DNA of 64,000 nucleotides, taken from positions 13,640,001-13,704,000 of the forward strand of contig CAVNZM010000003.1 in assembly GCA_963693365.1 (NCBI GenBank), in the 5' to 3' direction. Position numbers and translations under genes: made by a program. The stretch comes from Amoebidium appalachense. Taxonomy: Eukaryota; Ichthyosporea. The notes below the pieces were generated by a model that searched no databases, was not told the origin of the DNA, and saw nothing but the letters and a program-made list of their open reading frames with translations. Shown one piece after another: positions 18,899 to 31,499 of the stretch; the first letter of the stretch is position 1; every line of letters starts with the position of its first letter.

Positions 18899-20296
18899 TT
18901 AGAAATAATTTTGCGTCCCCCATTCAAGGTCTGCATAGAAGGTGGGAGGGTGGGTGACTATGTTGGTGCGGGGAATGCTGGCCTTGTCCTTGTAGTCGGT
19001 AAACCGTGGGCACTTTGCCAACACCAGCACGTCAAAGTTGTTGTAGCCGGCAACGCTTGCATAGCTCTCTGTGTCGGTCTGGAAGAGCTTTGTCAGCCTT
19101 ACCTTGAGCTTGAACCGAAAGTCATCCCCTGTGGGAACAACGGCCCCCTCCAACATGCCGGAGCCTAGCGCAAACGGGTACATGTTGTTTTTGTCCCATG
19201 TGGACACGCACGACATGGGTAGGGAGCCCGCGTGGGTGACATACTTGCGTACACCGTTGGTCCCTAGTGTCCAGAAGTAGACAATCACTATGAGTTCGGC
19301 CCCCGGCGATGATATACACTGGGGTTTAATGACTGGCTCGTACGTTGACCTGTATATGCTGATCGTGTCCTCCCATGCAGCCTTTCCGGCAACGTCCCAC
19401 CCCTGGGCGGCCGCGTGGTGTACTTTCACCGTCAGGTAGGTCGGGCCCGTGCGCCGGCTCCCGTACGTGTTGCTGAGCAGCATGCCCTCGCCGGCCGGCG
19501 GCATACGGGGTTTGATGGCACCCATGTCTGTGGTCAGGGTAGCCACGGCCGTGTTGTGGAGACCGACGAGTGTGTTGAGCCGGTTGACGTCGAGGCCAAG
19601 TGTCGTGCTACTACTCTTCAGACTGGCAATGTCCGTGTTCTGTGTCGTGTTGACCGTCACTGCACCGTTGGCCGTGTTGAGGGCATTGGTGGCTTTCACC
19701 TCCACGGCCGTCAGCCGGGCGTCGAGGGACCCTGTTTTATTTTTGAGGCCGGCAATGTCGTTTGTCTGGGCGGTGTTGACCGTCACTGCACCGTTGGCCG
19801 TGTCGAGGGCACTCGTGGCTTTCACCTCCACGGCCGTCAGCCGGGTGTCGAGGGACCCTGTGGTATTTTTGAGGCCGGCAATGTCGTTTGTCTGGGCGGT
19901 GTTGACCGTCACGGCTCCCTTGGCCACATCAAGGGCTGTGGTGGCCGTGCCCTCCACAACCGTCATCCGTGCCCCCAGGCCTCCTGCCGTGCCCGTGAGC
20001 CCTGCAATGTCGGTGTTCTGGGTGGTGTTCACCCCCTCCACTGCCGTCACCCTGGCCTCCAGGTTCTTGACCGTCACGTCCGTGGGCACGTCGGCGGCAG
20101 CCACAAACGACAGCACGCCGTCTGCACCGCACGCCACGTACGAGTCGGTGGCCGGCCGGGTGGTGGGCAACGTCAGCTCGTATGCGTCGTGGTCGTGGGC
20201 GGCGTTGTCGGGCAGGAGCCCCACGTAGTAGCCGTTTCTGCGCCGGTTGGCGAGGGCCAGCCCAGTGGCCACGGTCCAGTCGGTTGTGCTCGGCAT
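18899..20296 (-). CDS. Trimeric fibre protein with coiled-coil repeats, 465 aa
   Basis: The shared N-terminal module (GYYVGLLPDNA, YELTLPTTRP, GVLSFVAA) is followed by about five degenerate ~42-residue repeats built on NDIAGLKN..GSL..RLTAVE and ALDTANGAVTVNT. These are the heptad pattern of trimeric fibre shafts. A globular C-terminal head of about 200 residues follows (from YGSRRTGPTYLTVKV). Layout anchor-shaft-head is that of phage and adenovirus-like receptor-binding fibres. Its gene is divergent from the penton candidate, 58 bp away. Receptor binding is inferred. Confidence 0.8.
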   Translation of the reverse strand: MPSTTDWTVATGLALANRRRNGYYVGLLPDNAAHDHDAYELTLPTTRPATDSYVACGADGVLSFVAAADVPTDVTVKNLEARVTAVEGVNTTQNTDIAGLTGTAGGLGARMTVVEGTATTALDVAKGAVTVNTAQTNDIAGLKNTTGSLDTRLTAVEVKATSALDTANGAVTVNTAQTNDIAGLKNKTGSLDARLTAVEVKATNALNTANGAVTVNTTQNTDIASLKSSSTTLGLDVNRLNTLVGLHNTAVATLTTDMGAIKPRMPPAGEGMLLSNTYGSRRTGPTYLTVKVHHAAAQGWDVAGKAAWEDTISIYRSTYEPVIKPQCISSPGAELIVIVYFWTLGTNGVRKYVTHAGSLPMSCVSTWDKNNMYPFALGSGMLEGAVVPTGDDFRFKLKVRLTKLFQTDTESYASVAGYNNFDVLVLAKCPRFTDYKDKASIPRTNIVTHPPTFYADLEWGTQNYF

Positions 20297-20354
20297 GTTG
20301 CACGTTACTGTTACACGGCGATTTTTTGTACCTCATTACGTAACAACCACCACC

Positions 20355-21440
20355 ATGGACCACGCACCCACACACCTGGTTGTCATGCAGCACGTCGGTG
20401 ACTTTGTGCAGGGCCAGCAGGAGCCTGCACCTGTGCAGATGAAGGCCATGCTCTCACCGCCCATCGGGTTCATGCAGAACACGTCGTTGGGTGCCCGTTG
20501 GGTGAGCACCATGACGTCGGCCAACACCTTCTACTACCCCTTCCCTCGTGACAAGTGCTACGTCAACATTGCCCTGCGACCGGTCGACCCCGGCTCCCCG
20601 GGCGGGTGGGGGCCCAGCATGGAGCACAGACGCATACCCCTGGAGCCCCTCCCTGCGGACGTGCCGGAATCGTCGTTGTCGACCTTTAAGCAGATACCCC
20701 TGTACGAGTTTGGGGTGGACCCTAGGGGGGAGTACGTCGGCCGTGGGTCCAGAAAACTGTGCGCGGATGACTCTGAGGCGTATGAACTAGACGACGAGAA
20801 CATCGTGGGCACGCTCGTGGCTGCCTGGTTGGACTACGCCTTGAAGGAAGTATACCACCCGAATCTACCCGACGCCATCAAGGACGAGATTGTGAACGAC
20901 GTGGACACGTTGGGGTTGGGGTGTCACCAAGTAGCCAGCCGTATCACGCTGTTCAATGCGAACGAGTTTTACCGGGTGGTCATGTGGTTCGACAGCCCGT
21001 TCATGGCTGCAGCGGCCGGCATGCCCCTCGACGGCCAGCTGGCCGCCTCTAAGGCAGAGGGAGAGGTCATGGCCCCCAACATACCGGCATTCCCCAGCCA
21101 CTTTTTCCTTGAGCTGCACGGGGTGAATTCGGAGTCGTCGGTGAGCGTGGCCAACGCCGACGTCAAGGTCCAGTCGTCCTATCCGAGCAAGGACATTCTG
21201 GCCGTCATACCCACCTTCCCGCAGTACGCCCTCCCCCTCTTTGACAACGGGGCCGTCGTCGAGCTGCCTCTGGACGTCAGCACGCACATCAACTCGCTCA
21301 GCATCAAGCTGGTCAGCTGCTACGGGGACGTGGTGGGGCTGAGGGGGGACATGACGGTTTTATTGTGCCTCCGGCGAATCCCGAGCCCCACGGGGGTCAC
21401 GGCGATCCGGCCCATGGCCAAACCCCAACGGTTCGGCTAG
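20355..21440 (+). CDS. Candidate minor capsid (penton) protein, 361 aa
   Basis: I chose the ATG at 20355 (MDHAPTHLVVMQHVGDF); upstream in-frame codons would run into the divergent promoter. The C-terminal segment (LSIKLVSCYGDVVGLRGDMT then VLLCLRRI) resembles the closing strands of Polinton penton jelly rolls, in which a D..G..V.L.G....TL.L..I pattern is common. Length fits. The position, beside a fibre gene, also suits a penton base that anchors fibres. Assignment is from pattern and context, not a firm motif. Confidence 0.6.
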   Translation: MDHAPTHLVVMQHVGDFVQGQQEPAPVQMKAMLSPPIGFMQNTSLGARWVSTMTSANTFYYPFPRDKCYVNIALRPVDPGSPGGWGPSMEHRRIPLEPLPADVPESSLSTFKQIPLYEFGVDPRGEYVGRGSRKLCADDSEAYELDDENIVGTLVAAWLDYALKEVYHPNLPDAIKDEIVNDVDTLGLGCHQVASRITLFNANEFYRVVMWFDSPFMAAAAGMPLDGQLAASKAEGEVMAPNIPAFPSHFFLELHGVNSESSVSVANADVKVQSSYPSKDILAVIPTFPQYALPLFDNGAVVELPLDVSTHINSLSIKLVSCYGDVVGLRGDMTVLLCLRRIPSPTGVTAIRPMAKPQRFG

Positions 21441-21496
21441 CGTCACGGTGGCTATATTTTGACATACAACGGTTAACAGGAGCCTTACAAACAAAC

Positions 21497-21742
21497 ATGG
21501 ATTTTCGAGGGGTGGGGCACGTCAACGACTCCGAGTACTGGCGGCCGGCACTGCCGGACCGCACGGCCACACCACGCAGCCACACCGTCATCGTCCACCC
21601 CAACGAGGCCTGGGACAGGTTCCGGACGGTCATGGACATTGGTCGTGCCGCCCAGGGCATTGCCTACGCCGGCAGCAACATCAACTACCTGCAGAGGTCT
21701 TTCCGGGCCGGTCGGTCGGGCGGTGGCCGATCCTATTTTTAG
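21497..21742 (+). CDS. Small unrecognised protein, 81 aa
   Basis: MDFRGVGHVNDSEYWRPALP opens the frame; the C-terminus is basic and glycine-rich (RAGRSGGGRSYF). It follows the penton candidate by 56 bp on the same strand and converges on the next gene, overlapping its stop by 4 bp. Resembles small virion core proteins in composition only. Confidence 0.55.
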   Translation: MDFRGVGHVNDSEYWRPALPDRTATPRSHTVIVHPNEAWDRFRTVMDIGRAAQGIAYAGSNINYLQRSFRAGRSGGGRSYF

Positions 21743-22029
21743 ATGTTGGTCTCCCCCTCCTGCTTCTGTATGTGGGCCAGCATGCGGGCGTCGAGCTCGG
21801 CCTCGTATTCCAGCACCTTCCTCAGCTCCTCCTGCCGGTCGACCGGCACCCTCTTCTTCAGCCTCAGGAATTTTTTTTCGATTTTGTTTTCGGGCTTCTT
21901 CCCGACCTTGTCGGCCGTGTCGAACTGTTTGTCCGTGCCGTGTCGTATGTAGAACTCGAGGTAGTCGTCGAACGTAAACGGTGACGAGTACGCCGACGGC
22001 AGGTTTTTCGTGCTCCTCGGGGTAGACAT
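21739..22029 (-). CDS. Small charged helical protein, 96 aa
   Basis: Starts at the ATG at 22029 (MSTPRSTKNLPSAYSSPFTF). The C-terminal half is a charged helix (DRQEELRKVLEYEAELDARM) that could form a coiled coil. It ends against the plus-strand 81-aa gene. No family recognised. Confidence 0.55.
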   Translation of the reverse strand: MSTPRSTKNLPSAYSSPFTFDDYLEFYIRHGTDKQFDTADKVGKKPENKIEKKFLRLKKRVPVDRQEELRKVLEYEAELDARMLAHIQKQEGETNI

Positions 22030-22085
22030 GTCCGTGCACCGGTAGCTTGCTACTAGTGGGGGCACACGAATTTTTCCTTCCTACG

Positions 22086-22691
22086 TCACCACGAAATGAG
22101 GCTGGCGATGTGGTCGCTGTAGCTGCGCTGGGGAGGGGGTGCTGCTGCAGGAGGGTGGTACGGACCGTAGCCCATGCCCGTGTGGGGGGCACTGTGGCGT
22201 GTCTGTGGAGGTGCGTACCCGCCCGGTGCACCCATGGGGTGTGGTACCGGCGGGGGCATGTAGTACTGGTAGTAGGGGTTGCCGTGCGGGTCCGAGTCGT
22301 CATAGCCACCATCGCTGTCCCCTTCCTCGAAAGCCACCCTCGTCATGGGCTTCCGTGGTGACTTCTTCTGCCTTGGCCGGGGTGCTTTTGGGGGTTGTGC
22401 CGGTGCTTCTGCTTTTGCCGGCGGGGGGCCGGGCGGGCGGGTCTCCAGCACCTGCAGCTTCTGCTCGAGGTCACGGATGTAGTCCTTGTTTCGCCGCATG
22501 CGTTCCACCCTGGTGCTCCGGCCCTTCTCCAGGGCCTCCAGCTGCCGGGCCGTGGGCTGCCGTCTCGCCTTGGCCACGTGGCCGGCGTCCAACACCATGG
22601 GCTCCACACCCATGCCGGTGGCGCCGTTGGACACCGGTTGGTGGACTTCGCCGTCAGACACGCGCTCGATTTGGTTGTCTTCGGCCGACAT
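22086..22691 (-). CDS. Coiled-coil protein with basic and Pro/Tyr-rich tail, 201 aa
   Basis: An acidic N-terminus leads to a basic helix with a predicted coiled coil (NKDYIRDLEQKLQVLETR). A Pro/Lys/Arg linker, an acidic patch (EEGDSDGGYDDSD) and a Pro/Tyr/Gly-rich tail follow. Head-to-head with the next plus-strand gene; the 90-bp spacer holds an inverted repeat around TTGGACG(GT)GCCAACGTCCAA. Function unknown. Confidence 0.6.
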   Translation of the reverse strand: MSAEDNQIERVSDGEVHQPVSNGATGMGVEPMVLDAGHVAKARRQPTARQLEALEKGRSTRVERMRRNKDYIRDLEQKLQVLETRPPGPPPAKAEAPAQPPKAPRPRQKKSPRKPMTRVAFEEGDSDGGYDDSDPHGNPYYQYYMPPPVPHPMGAPGGYAPPQTRHSAPHTGMGYGPYHPPAAAPPPQRSYSDHIASLISW

Positions 22692-22784
22692 GGTTGGTTA
22701 CCAGTACGCACACATTTTTTTACCGACGTTGGACGGTGCCAACGTCCAAAAAATGTGTGCTGTATTACAGACACGGCAACCGAC

Positions 22785-22985
22785 ATGGCCAACCCGACGA
22801 CCAAGGCGGTATCCGACACGGACGCCGAACCATGGCAGCACGCGTGCGACTACTGTGGGCACCGGTTCAAGTGCGCCACCCAGGAGGAGGGGCCGGGCTA
22901 CGACTTTGACTGTGGGTGCATCAGCAATCTCCCCCCCCCTCGTAACCCCACCGAAGACCTCGTCGATGGGTTGGCACTGGTTTAG
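22785..22985 (+). CDS. Small zinc-ribbon-like protein, probably truncated by the insertion block
   Basis: MANPTTKAVSDTDAEPWQHA precedes CDYCGHRFKC and, 15 residues later, CGC, a possible metal-binding set. The stop at 22983 lies within a few bases of where satellite DNA begins. A 3' gene end of similar character (cysteine-containing, same strand, no start of its own) lies at about 39570-39688, across the 16.6-kb block. The two may be parts of one gene. Confidence 0.5.
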   Translation: MANPTTKAVSDTDAEPWQHACDYCGHRFKCATQEEGPGYDFDCGCISNLPPPRNPTEDLVDGLALV

Positions 22986-22989
22986 GACT

Positions 22990-25180
22990 GTCTAATGGAT
23001 GGGTTTACGCTATATGAAGGAAAAACTGCCAAACCCGTCGACGACGTCGTAGACCGTCGGCGGAGTGGTTTACGACCCCTTTAGGGATGACCGACAGTAT
23101 TGGGACAGCCCAATGTATAACCCTAACCACACCTATGGATGGGTTTACAGCAACCACAACTTTCGTGGTACTCCTAACCCCATACATTGGATGTACACTG
23201 GATGTCGTGCACACCTCCGGATTACGACATCATAAGATGGTCTTGCTGCACCCCCTCGGAAGACTGTCTTACGACGTCGGAAATAACTGTCGAATGGATG
23301 GGTTTACAATATCCATATGAATGTCCTCGACAACCATTAGTTGTCGTAAACCCCACCTGAGTACGACATCGTAACATGCTCTTACGACACCCCACGTGAG
23401 ACTGTCAATAGACGTCTGAAACCCCGCCGGATGGATTGGTTTACAGTATCCATTTGAAGGTCCACGATACACTGTGTATGTCGTAAACACCTGCACATTA
23501 CGACATCGTAAGATGATATTATGGTGGTACTCCTAACCCCATACATTGGATGTACACTGGATGTCGTGCACACCTCCGGATTACACCATCATAAGATGGT
23601 CTTGCTGCACCCCTCGGACGACTGTCTTACGACGTCGGAAATACCTGTCGTATGGATGGGTTTACAATATCCATATGAATGTCCTCGACAACCATTAGTT
23701 GTCGTAAACCCCACCTGAGTCAGACATAGTAACATGCTGTTACGACACCCCACGTGAGACTGTCACTAGACGTCTGAAACCCCGCCGGATGGAGTGGTTT
23801 ACAGTATCCATTTGAAGGTCCACGATACACTGTGTATGTCGTAAAGACCTGCACATTACGACATCGTAAGATGATATTATGGTGGTACTCCTAACCCCAT
23901 ACATTGGATGTACACTGGATGTCGTGCACACCTCCGGATTACGACATCATAAGATGGTCTTGCTGCACCCCCTCGGACGACTGTCTTACGACGTCGGAAA
24001 TAACTGTCGAATGGATGGGTTTACAATATCCATATGAATGTCCTCGACAACCATTAGTTGTCGTAATCCCCACCTGAGTACGACATCGTAACATGCACTT
24101 ACGACACCCCACGTGAGACTGTCACTAGACGTCTGAAACCCCGCCGGATGGATTGGTTTACAGTATCCATTTGAAGGTCCACGATACACTGTGTATGTCG
24201 TAAAGACCTGCACATTACGACATCGTAAGATGATATTATGGTGGTACTCCTAACCCCATACATTGGATGTACACTGGATGTCGTGCACACCTCCGGATTA
24301 CGACATCATAAGATGGTCTTGCTGCACCCCCTCGGACGACTGTCTTACGACGTCGGAAATAACTGTCGAATGGATGGGTTTACAATATCCATATGAATGT
24401 CCTCGACAACCATTAGTTGTCGTAAACCCCACCTGAGTACGACATCGTAACATGCTCTTACGACACCCCACGTGAGACTGTCAATAGACGTCTGAAACCC
24501 CGCCGGATGGATTGGTTTACAGTATCCATTTGAAGGTCCACGATACACTGTGTATGTCGTAAACACCTGCACATTACGACATCGTAAGATGATATTATGG
24601 TGGTACTCCTAACCCCATACATTGGATGTACACTGTATGTCGTGCACACCTCCGGATTACGACATCATAAGATGGTCTTGCTGCACCCCCTCGGAAGACT
24701 GTCTTAAGACATCGGAATCAACTGTCGAATGGATGGGTTTACAATATCCATATGAGTGTCCTCGACAACCATTAGTTGTCGTAAACCCCCCCAGTATACG
24801 ACCTCGTAACATGCTCTTGCGACACCCAACGTGAGACTGTCAATAGACGTCTGAAACCCCCCGGATGGATTGGTTTACAGTATCCATTTGAAGGTCCACG
24901 ATACACTGTGTATGTCGTAAACACCTGCACATTACGACATCGTAAGATGATATTATGGTGGTACTCCTAACCCCATACATTGGATGTACACTGTATGTCG
25001 TGCACACCTCCGGATTACGACATCATAAGATGGTCTTGCTGCACCCCCTCGGAAGACTGTCTTAAGACATCGGAAACAACTGTCGAATGGATGGGTGTAC
25101 AATATCCATATGAATGTCCTCGACAACCATTAGTTGTCGTAAAGACGTCTGAAAACCCCGCCTGATGGATGGGTTTACCG
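22990..25180. repeat. 359-bp satellite, about six copies
   Basis: The landmark ACATTGGATGTACACTGGAT recurs near 23181, 23538, 23899, 24258 and 24618, and a last time near 24977, giving a period of about 359 bp. Inside each unit TCGTAA/TTACGA and GGTTTACA motifs recur, suggesting origin from shorter repeats. The first ~170 bp and last ~70 bp are diverged partial units. Confidence 0.9.
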
Positions 25181-25795
25181 TATCGATAGGAAGGTCATGG
25201 CAGGCCATGTTGAAATCACATAAATTAGCACTGGTAGTAAAAAACCAAGCTGAGTGTACATTTTAATTGAGCATCTGGAGGGGCTGCTGTATAGCTATAT
25301 GATACCACTATCATTAGGCAGATATGTGTAATATAGGTGTTAATAATTTTCTTGTAAAATTGTAAATAATAACTGGTGGCACGGCCTTCTGGACACATAT
25401 AACCGTTATGGATGTTTTATGGGGGTTTCGTGGGAATGCTGGCATACTTGAAAGAGACTGAATACATAAGAGAACGAATCGGATGCTGAGGGGGTACAAC
25501 AACTAGCAGAGTTTGTGGGTGCCTGGAACGGCACTGATTATAGTAGGGATAATTAGACCCCCCACACAGAGAACTGCCTAATGCAAAGCTTGGTTGTGCT
25601 CCCAACAATCCCCTGCACGTTATTAACTGTTGAATCTCCCCCTTTTCCCTATGTATTATAGCGCATTTTGCCTAATATGGATGTACAACGGTTAATAACT
25701 TTCCCCACAGAAATGGGGAGACAGTCCGACCGGTTTTGTTAGACCGAAAGTTCTGCCATCGTTACGTGTAGGATCTATACACCTAGACACGTGCA
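25181..25795. other. Non-coding sequence ending in an inverted copy of the 5-kb repeat
   Basis: 25200-25545 shows nothing recognisable. 25560-25745 is the reverse complement of about 5035-5225, including AACCGGTCGGACTGTC and AACGTGCAGGGGATTGTTGG (as complements). Confidence 0.6.
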
Positions 25796-25796
25796 G

Positions 25797-25843
25797 GGGG
25801 GGGGGGGGGTCGTAGTGGGAAGGAGGGAAAACAGGGGGGGGGG

Positions 25844-25904
<61 letters not shown>

Positions 25905-25905
25905 C
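25797..25905 (+). repeat. Poly-G tract, longest in the window
   Basis: Several G runs separated by a few bases, the last exceeding 50 consecutive G residues. Confidence 0.9.
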
Positions 25906-26048
25906 GGCAGACACGTACGTTCTGTAACGCTCCTTCATCTCGTTGAGTGAGTCCTTTTTTATAATGTATTTCCGTTTATATATTTACACATAATCGCCAC
26001 ATGCATTTACCGGTGCGCCATGATAAACACATGGCCGGCTTATCATTG

Positions 26049-27357
<1,309 letters not shown>

Positions 27358-27359
27358 CT

Positions 27360-28690
27360 TGTAGCATAGAACCCCCCTTGTAGCATAGTATATGTACATA
27401 TGTTACCTAGACATTATTGGGTTTTCAATAACTACCCACAGAACAGCCTCTAGCACGAGAAATTTACCACAAAGTTTATGGGGGGGATGGTAAATGTGCC
27501 CCTGGAGTACGAGGGTCACACGAAAAAAGCACAACGTTGTAGCTCGTATAGAACCCCCCTTGTAGCATAGTATATGTCCATGTGTTACCTCAGTAGACAT
27601 TTTTGGTTTTTTCAATAACTACCAACAGAACAGCCTCTAGCACGAGAAATTTACCACAAAGTTTATGGGGGGGATGGTAAATGTGCCCCTGGAGTACGAG
27701 GGTCACACGAAAAAAACACAACGTTGTAGCTCGAATAGAACCCCCCTTGTAGCATAGTATATGTACATGTGTTGCTTACACATTAAGTTGGTTTTTTCAA
27801 TAACTACGCACAGAACAGCTTCTAGCACGAGAAATGTACCACACAGTTTATGGGGGGGATGGGGAATGTGCCCCTGGAGTACGAGGGTCACACAAAAAAA
27901 ACCACAACGTTGTAGCTCGTATAGAACCCCCCTTGTAGCATAGAATATGTACATATGTTACCTAGACATTATTGGTTTTTCAATAACTACCCACAGAATA
28001 GCCTCTAGCACGAGACATTTACCACAAAGTTTGTGGGGGGGATGGTGAATGTGCCCCTGGAGTACGAGGGTCACACGAAAAAAACACAAAGTTGTAGCTC
28101 GTATAGAACCCCCCTTGTAGCATAGTATATGTCCATGTGTTACCTAGACATTTTTGGTTTTTTCAATAACTACCCACAGAACAGCTTCTAGCACGAGAAA
28201 TTTACCACACAGTTTGGGGAATGTGCCGCTGGAGTACGAGGGTCACACGAAAAAAACACAACGTTGTAGCTCGAATAGAACCCCCCTTGTAGCATAGTAT
28301 ATGTACATGCGTTGCTTACACATTATTGGTTTTTTCAATAACTACCCACAGAACAGCTTCTAGCACGAGAAAGTTACCACACAGTTTATGGGGGGGATGG
28401 GGAATGTGCCCCTGGAGTGCGAGGGTCACACGAAAAAAACACACGTTGTAGCTCGTATAGAACCCCCGTTGTAGCATAGTATATGTACATATGTTACTTG
28501 CACATTATTGGTTTTTTCAATAACTACCCACAGAACAGCTTCTGGCACGAGAAATTTACCACAAAGTTTATGGGGGGGATGGTGAGTGTGCCTCTGGAGT
28601 ACGAGGGTCACCCGAAAAAAACACAACATTGTAGCCCGGATTGAAACCCCCTTTGTACCATATACATCATATATCATGCAGCATGTGTTA
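27360..28690. repeat. Tandem array, period about 184 bp, seven copies
   Basis: CCCCCCTTGTAGCATAG recurs near 27371, 27556, 27740, 27926, 28108, 28280 and 28465. Units share TTTTCAATAACTAC, TCTAGCACGAGAAA, GTGCCCCTGGAGTACGAGG and ACGAAAAAA. The last copy at 28640 is diverged and precedes a poly-G run at 28801-28835. Confidence 0.9.
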
Positions 28691-28699
28691 CTTTCGCGT

Positions 28700-28800
28700 T
28701 ATTGGTTTCCTAGCACGAGATATTCAGCACACAGTTGGGGTTGTGGGGGCAGTGTACACCTACAATATCAGGGGTACCGCGTGGCAAAAACACCCCCCCA

Positions 28801-28836
<36 letters not shown>

Positions 28837-29940
28837 CACGCGTGCGATGGTGCACTAGTTATTACGTCAACTAGGCAGGGTATAGCATCAACGTTATTAT
28901 ATGTGCTGCTGAGTTTCTTTGGTTGTACACCCGTCACCAGTCAATTTATTGGTGTTGGCGCCCACCTATGACACCACCTCGGAAGACTGGGGTCACGTGG
29001 AGGACACCTAACTATAGTCTGATAGTTGTGACTAAGGGCACCGCTAAGGGCACCAAGCTGATGCACGCGCGCGCGCGAGCCGAAATCTATTTTTATCTTT
29101 TCCCTAATCAGGCGCGGCGGTTACTAAACCGAACTATAGCAAATAGCAAATAGTGATTGGCTAAACCCAATCCGGTTTGCAATTTTTTGTCCGTTTAAGC
29201 CTGTACGCACGTTGTTTGTTCCATTTCTTTTCCCCCTTCCCGCAGGTCCGCAGTTCCGCAGGTCCCTTCCCGCAGGTCGCCTGGTCGCAGTTCCCTTCCC
29301 GCAGGTCGCCTGGTCACAGGTCCCCTCCGCAGGTGGCGCAGCCACCGTGCTGAATGGTTTCGACCATGCTGCATGCTGAAGCATCTTCGCCTAACGGCTG
29401 AAAGGCCGTTTGAAGGTTAGTTTTGTGTTGCCTGCTTTTGTGCATATGGTGTTTGTCTGTCTGGTCTGTGTCCGTGCCTGTGATTATATCTGTGTCTGTG
29501 TCTGTGTCTGTGTGCGTGTGTGTGTATGTGTGTGTGTGTGCGTGCGTGTGCGTGTGTTCTGCTGGCTGCAGATGCACGTTGCCTTTTCACGTTCATGAAC
29601 CAGCGACTGTGGGCACTACTTTTCCTGTTAGCACTATAGCTATCATCCCCTCCACCAGTCGTTCAAGCTATTTTCTGCTTCTCTAGACTTCATAAGTTTG
29701 TGCTTTTGTCTTTCAGCACAACGTACGCGTGTTTCACATGTTAGCATTTAGTGTTATTCATTCATTCTAACCCCCCCCCCCCCCCCCCCAAACACACACA
29801 CACACTCACTCACTCACTTCCCCACCCACACATACAAAAAAACACACACACACCAAAAGCCCCTCCCATCCCCCCCCCCTCCCCCCCCCTCCCCCCCCCT
29901 TCCAAAAAACTGTCAAATGCCTCCATGCCCACCAACACAG
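28700..29940. other. Non-coding DNA with a GCAGGTC minisatellite
   Basis: 29240-29335 has short tandem variants of TTCCCGCAGGTCGCCTGGTC. A GT-rich run lies at 29500-29560 and C/CA/CCCT runs at 29770-29905. No exon matching the gene family described at 57656 could be found upstream of 29941. Confidence 0.5.
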
Positions 29941-31163
29941 ATGTTCCAGGTTGCCCCTGTCAATGCCGCCGACCCCGACAAGTTGGCAGACCACGTTAGG
30001 TGCCGCAAGAAGACGTGGGAGGGGTGGTTGGTGGAGGTTTAAGTTGAGTGCAACAACCATCCCTGTGGCCGCATGTACAGCGTCGATCCGGTGAGGGGCA
30101 ACCCATGGGGCAACCCCGCCCTTCACCGCATCATGTGCATGTCCCCCATCAACGGCTCCTACATCAAGAACCGCCTCAGCAGCTTCAAGACACTAAACGT
30201 TTGTGCCCATTCCCCCCCCCCCCCCCCCCCCACACACACACACCACACCCCAATCAAAGACGAAATCTTCTCATGCTGCTTTTTTTAACATGCTTATTCA
30301 TGTTTAATGTTGTTGTTCTTCCTTATTGGTTCATTCTTAATGCACTGTGACCCCCCCCCCCCCCCCCCACACACACACACTCACTCCCACTCCCTCCCTC
30401 CCACCTCCCCCTGTTGTCCCACGTACGAATCACCAACACATAACCACACAAGACATCAAATCCTTATCACTCAGAGAAACGGTACATGCATGGTTATCCA
30501 GTATCCATTCAGCTTCCCACTTCCTCAAGTCATTTCAGATTTTTCATTGTCGAATTCGGTTTTATTTGCTGCTAATGGAGAATACCCCCTTTCCTCATCA
30601 CCACATACACACATGCTTACGTGTACGTACACGCAACACACACACCAACACCCACACAGGAGTTTCAAAAGGCGTTGCCCGAGCTCTTCAGCTTCATGCT
30701 CCACACATTTGAGTGCGGACTGCGGGATCCAATGGCCCACAAGTCTGCCACTCAGATTTCGTGGTCAGCTGTGAAGTATGGAGCTGACATGCCTGACTAC
30801 GAGGGTGGTGCTCGGCCATCAGAGATCAGCAAGGTAAACAACTACCCCCCCCCCCCCCCCTTGCGTCCTCCCTGAGGATGGGCTCTGCTTATGACGCATA
30901 CTGTGCACATGGCTGATGTTGCGTGCTTGAATGTTTGCCTTTGCATGTGTCCTGCACCATGCTTCTCATCGTGTATGCGTATTTCGTACCGTATTCTGCA
31001 TTCAACCCCCCCCCCCCCCCCCCCCCCCCCCATCATTGTGTTTTAGCTCCCGTCCGAAAGACAACGTATGGATATCGAAATGATGATATTGATAAGTCGT
31101 ATGTATGGGTTACGTATCATCGTAGTGTTTTAGGATATCTCCTAAGCATGGGCAAGTATCATC

Positions 31164-31360
31164 GGGGTTTACGCTGTTTACTCGAGGCAAAGAGAACCAG
31201 TCTCAGGTATGGGGGGGGGGGGGGTTTGCTCGGAATATCCCCTCAGCGGTATATCATGATCACGTACATAGATGTCGGGTGGTGACTATATATCAGGGTT
31301 TACTTTCTCTACGAGACACCATAAAGACTACAAGGAGAAATCAATTAGTTGGGGTTCCCC

Positions 31361-31412
<52 letters not shown>

Positions 31413-31444
31413 GGGCTCCCCTCGGGACACTCGGTATCAGCTGG

Positions 31445-31499
<55 letters not shown>

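Noticed and set aside
18899-20296. Bacteriophage contamination
   Set aside because: The fibre-like genes sit inside an element with Polinton genes and TIRs, flanked by eukaryotic retroelements and spliced genes.
19415-20401. Long plus-strand ORFs opposite the fibre gene
   Set aside because: Shadow frames of the repetitive, GC-rich coiled-coil coding strand; no protein motifs.
23000-25160. Possible CRISPR array
   Set aside because: The repeats are 359-bp satellite units with no short repeat/spacer alternation, and this is eukaryotic DNA.
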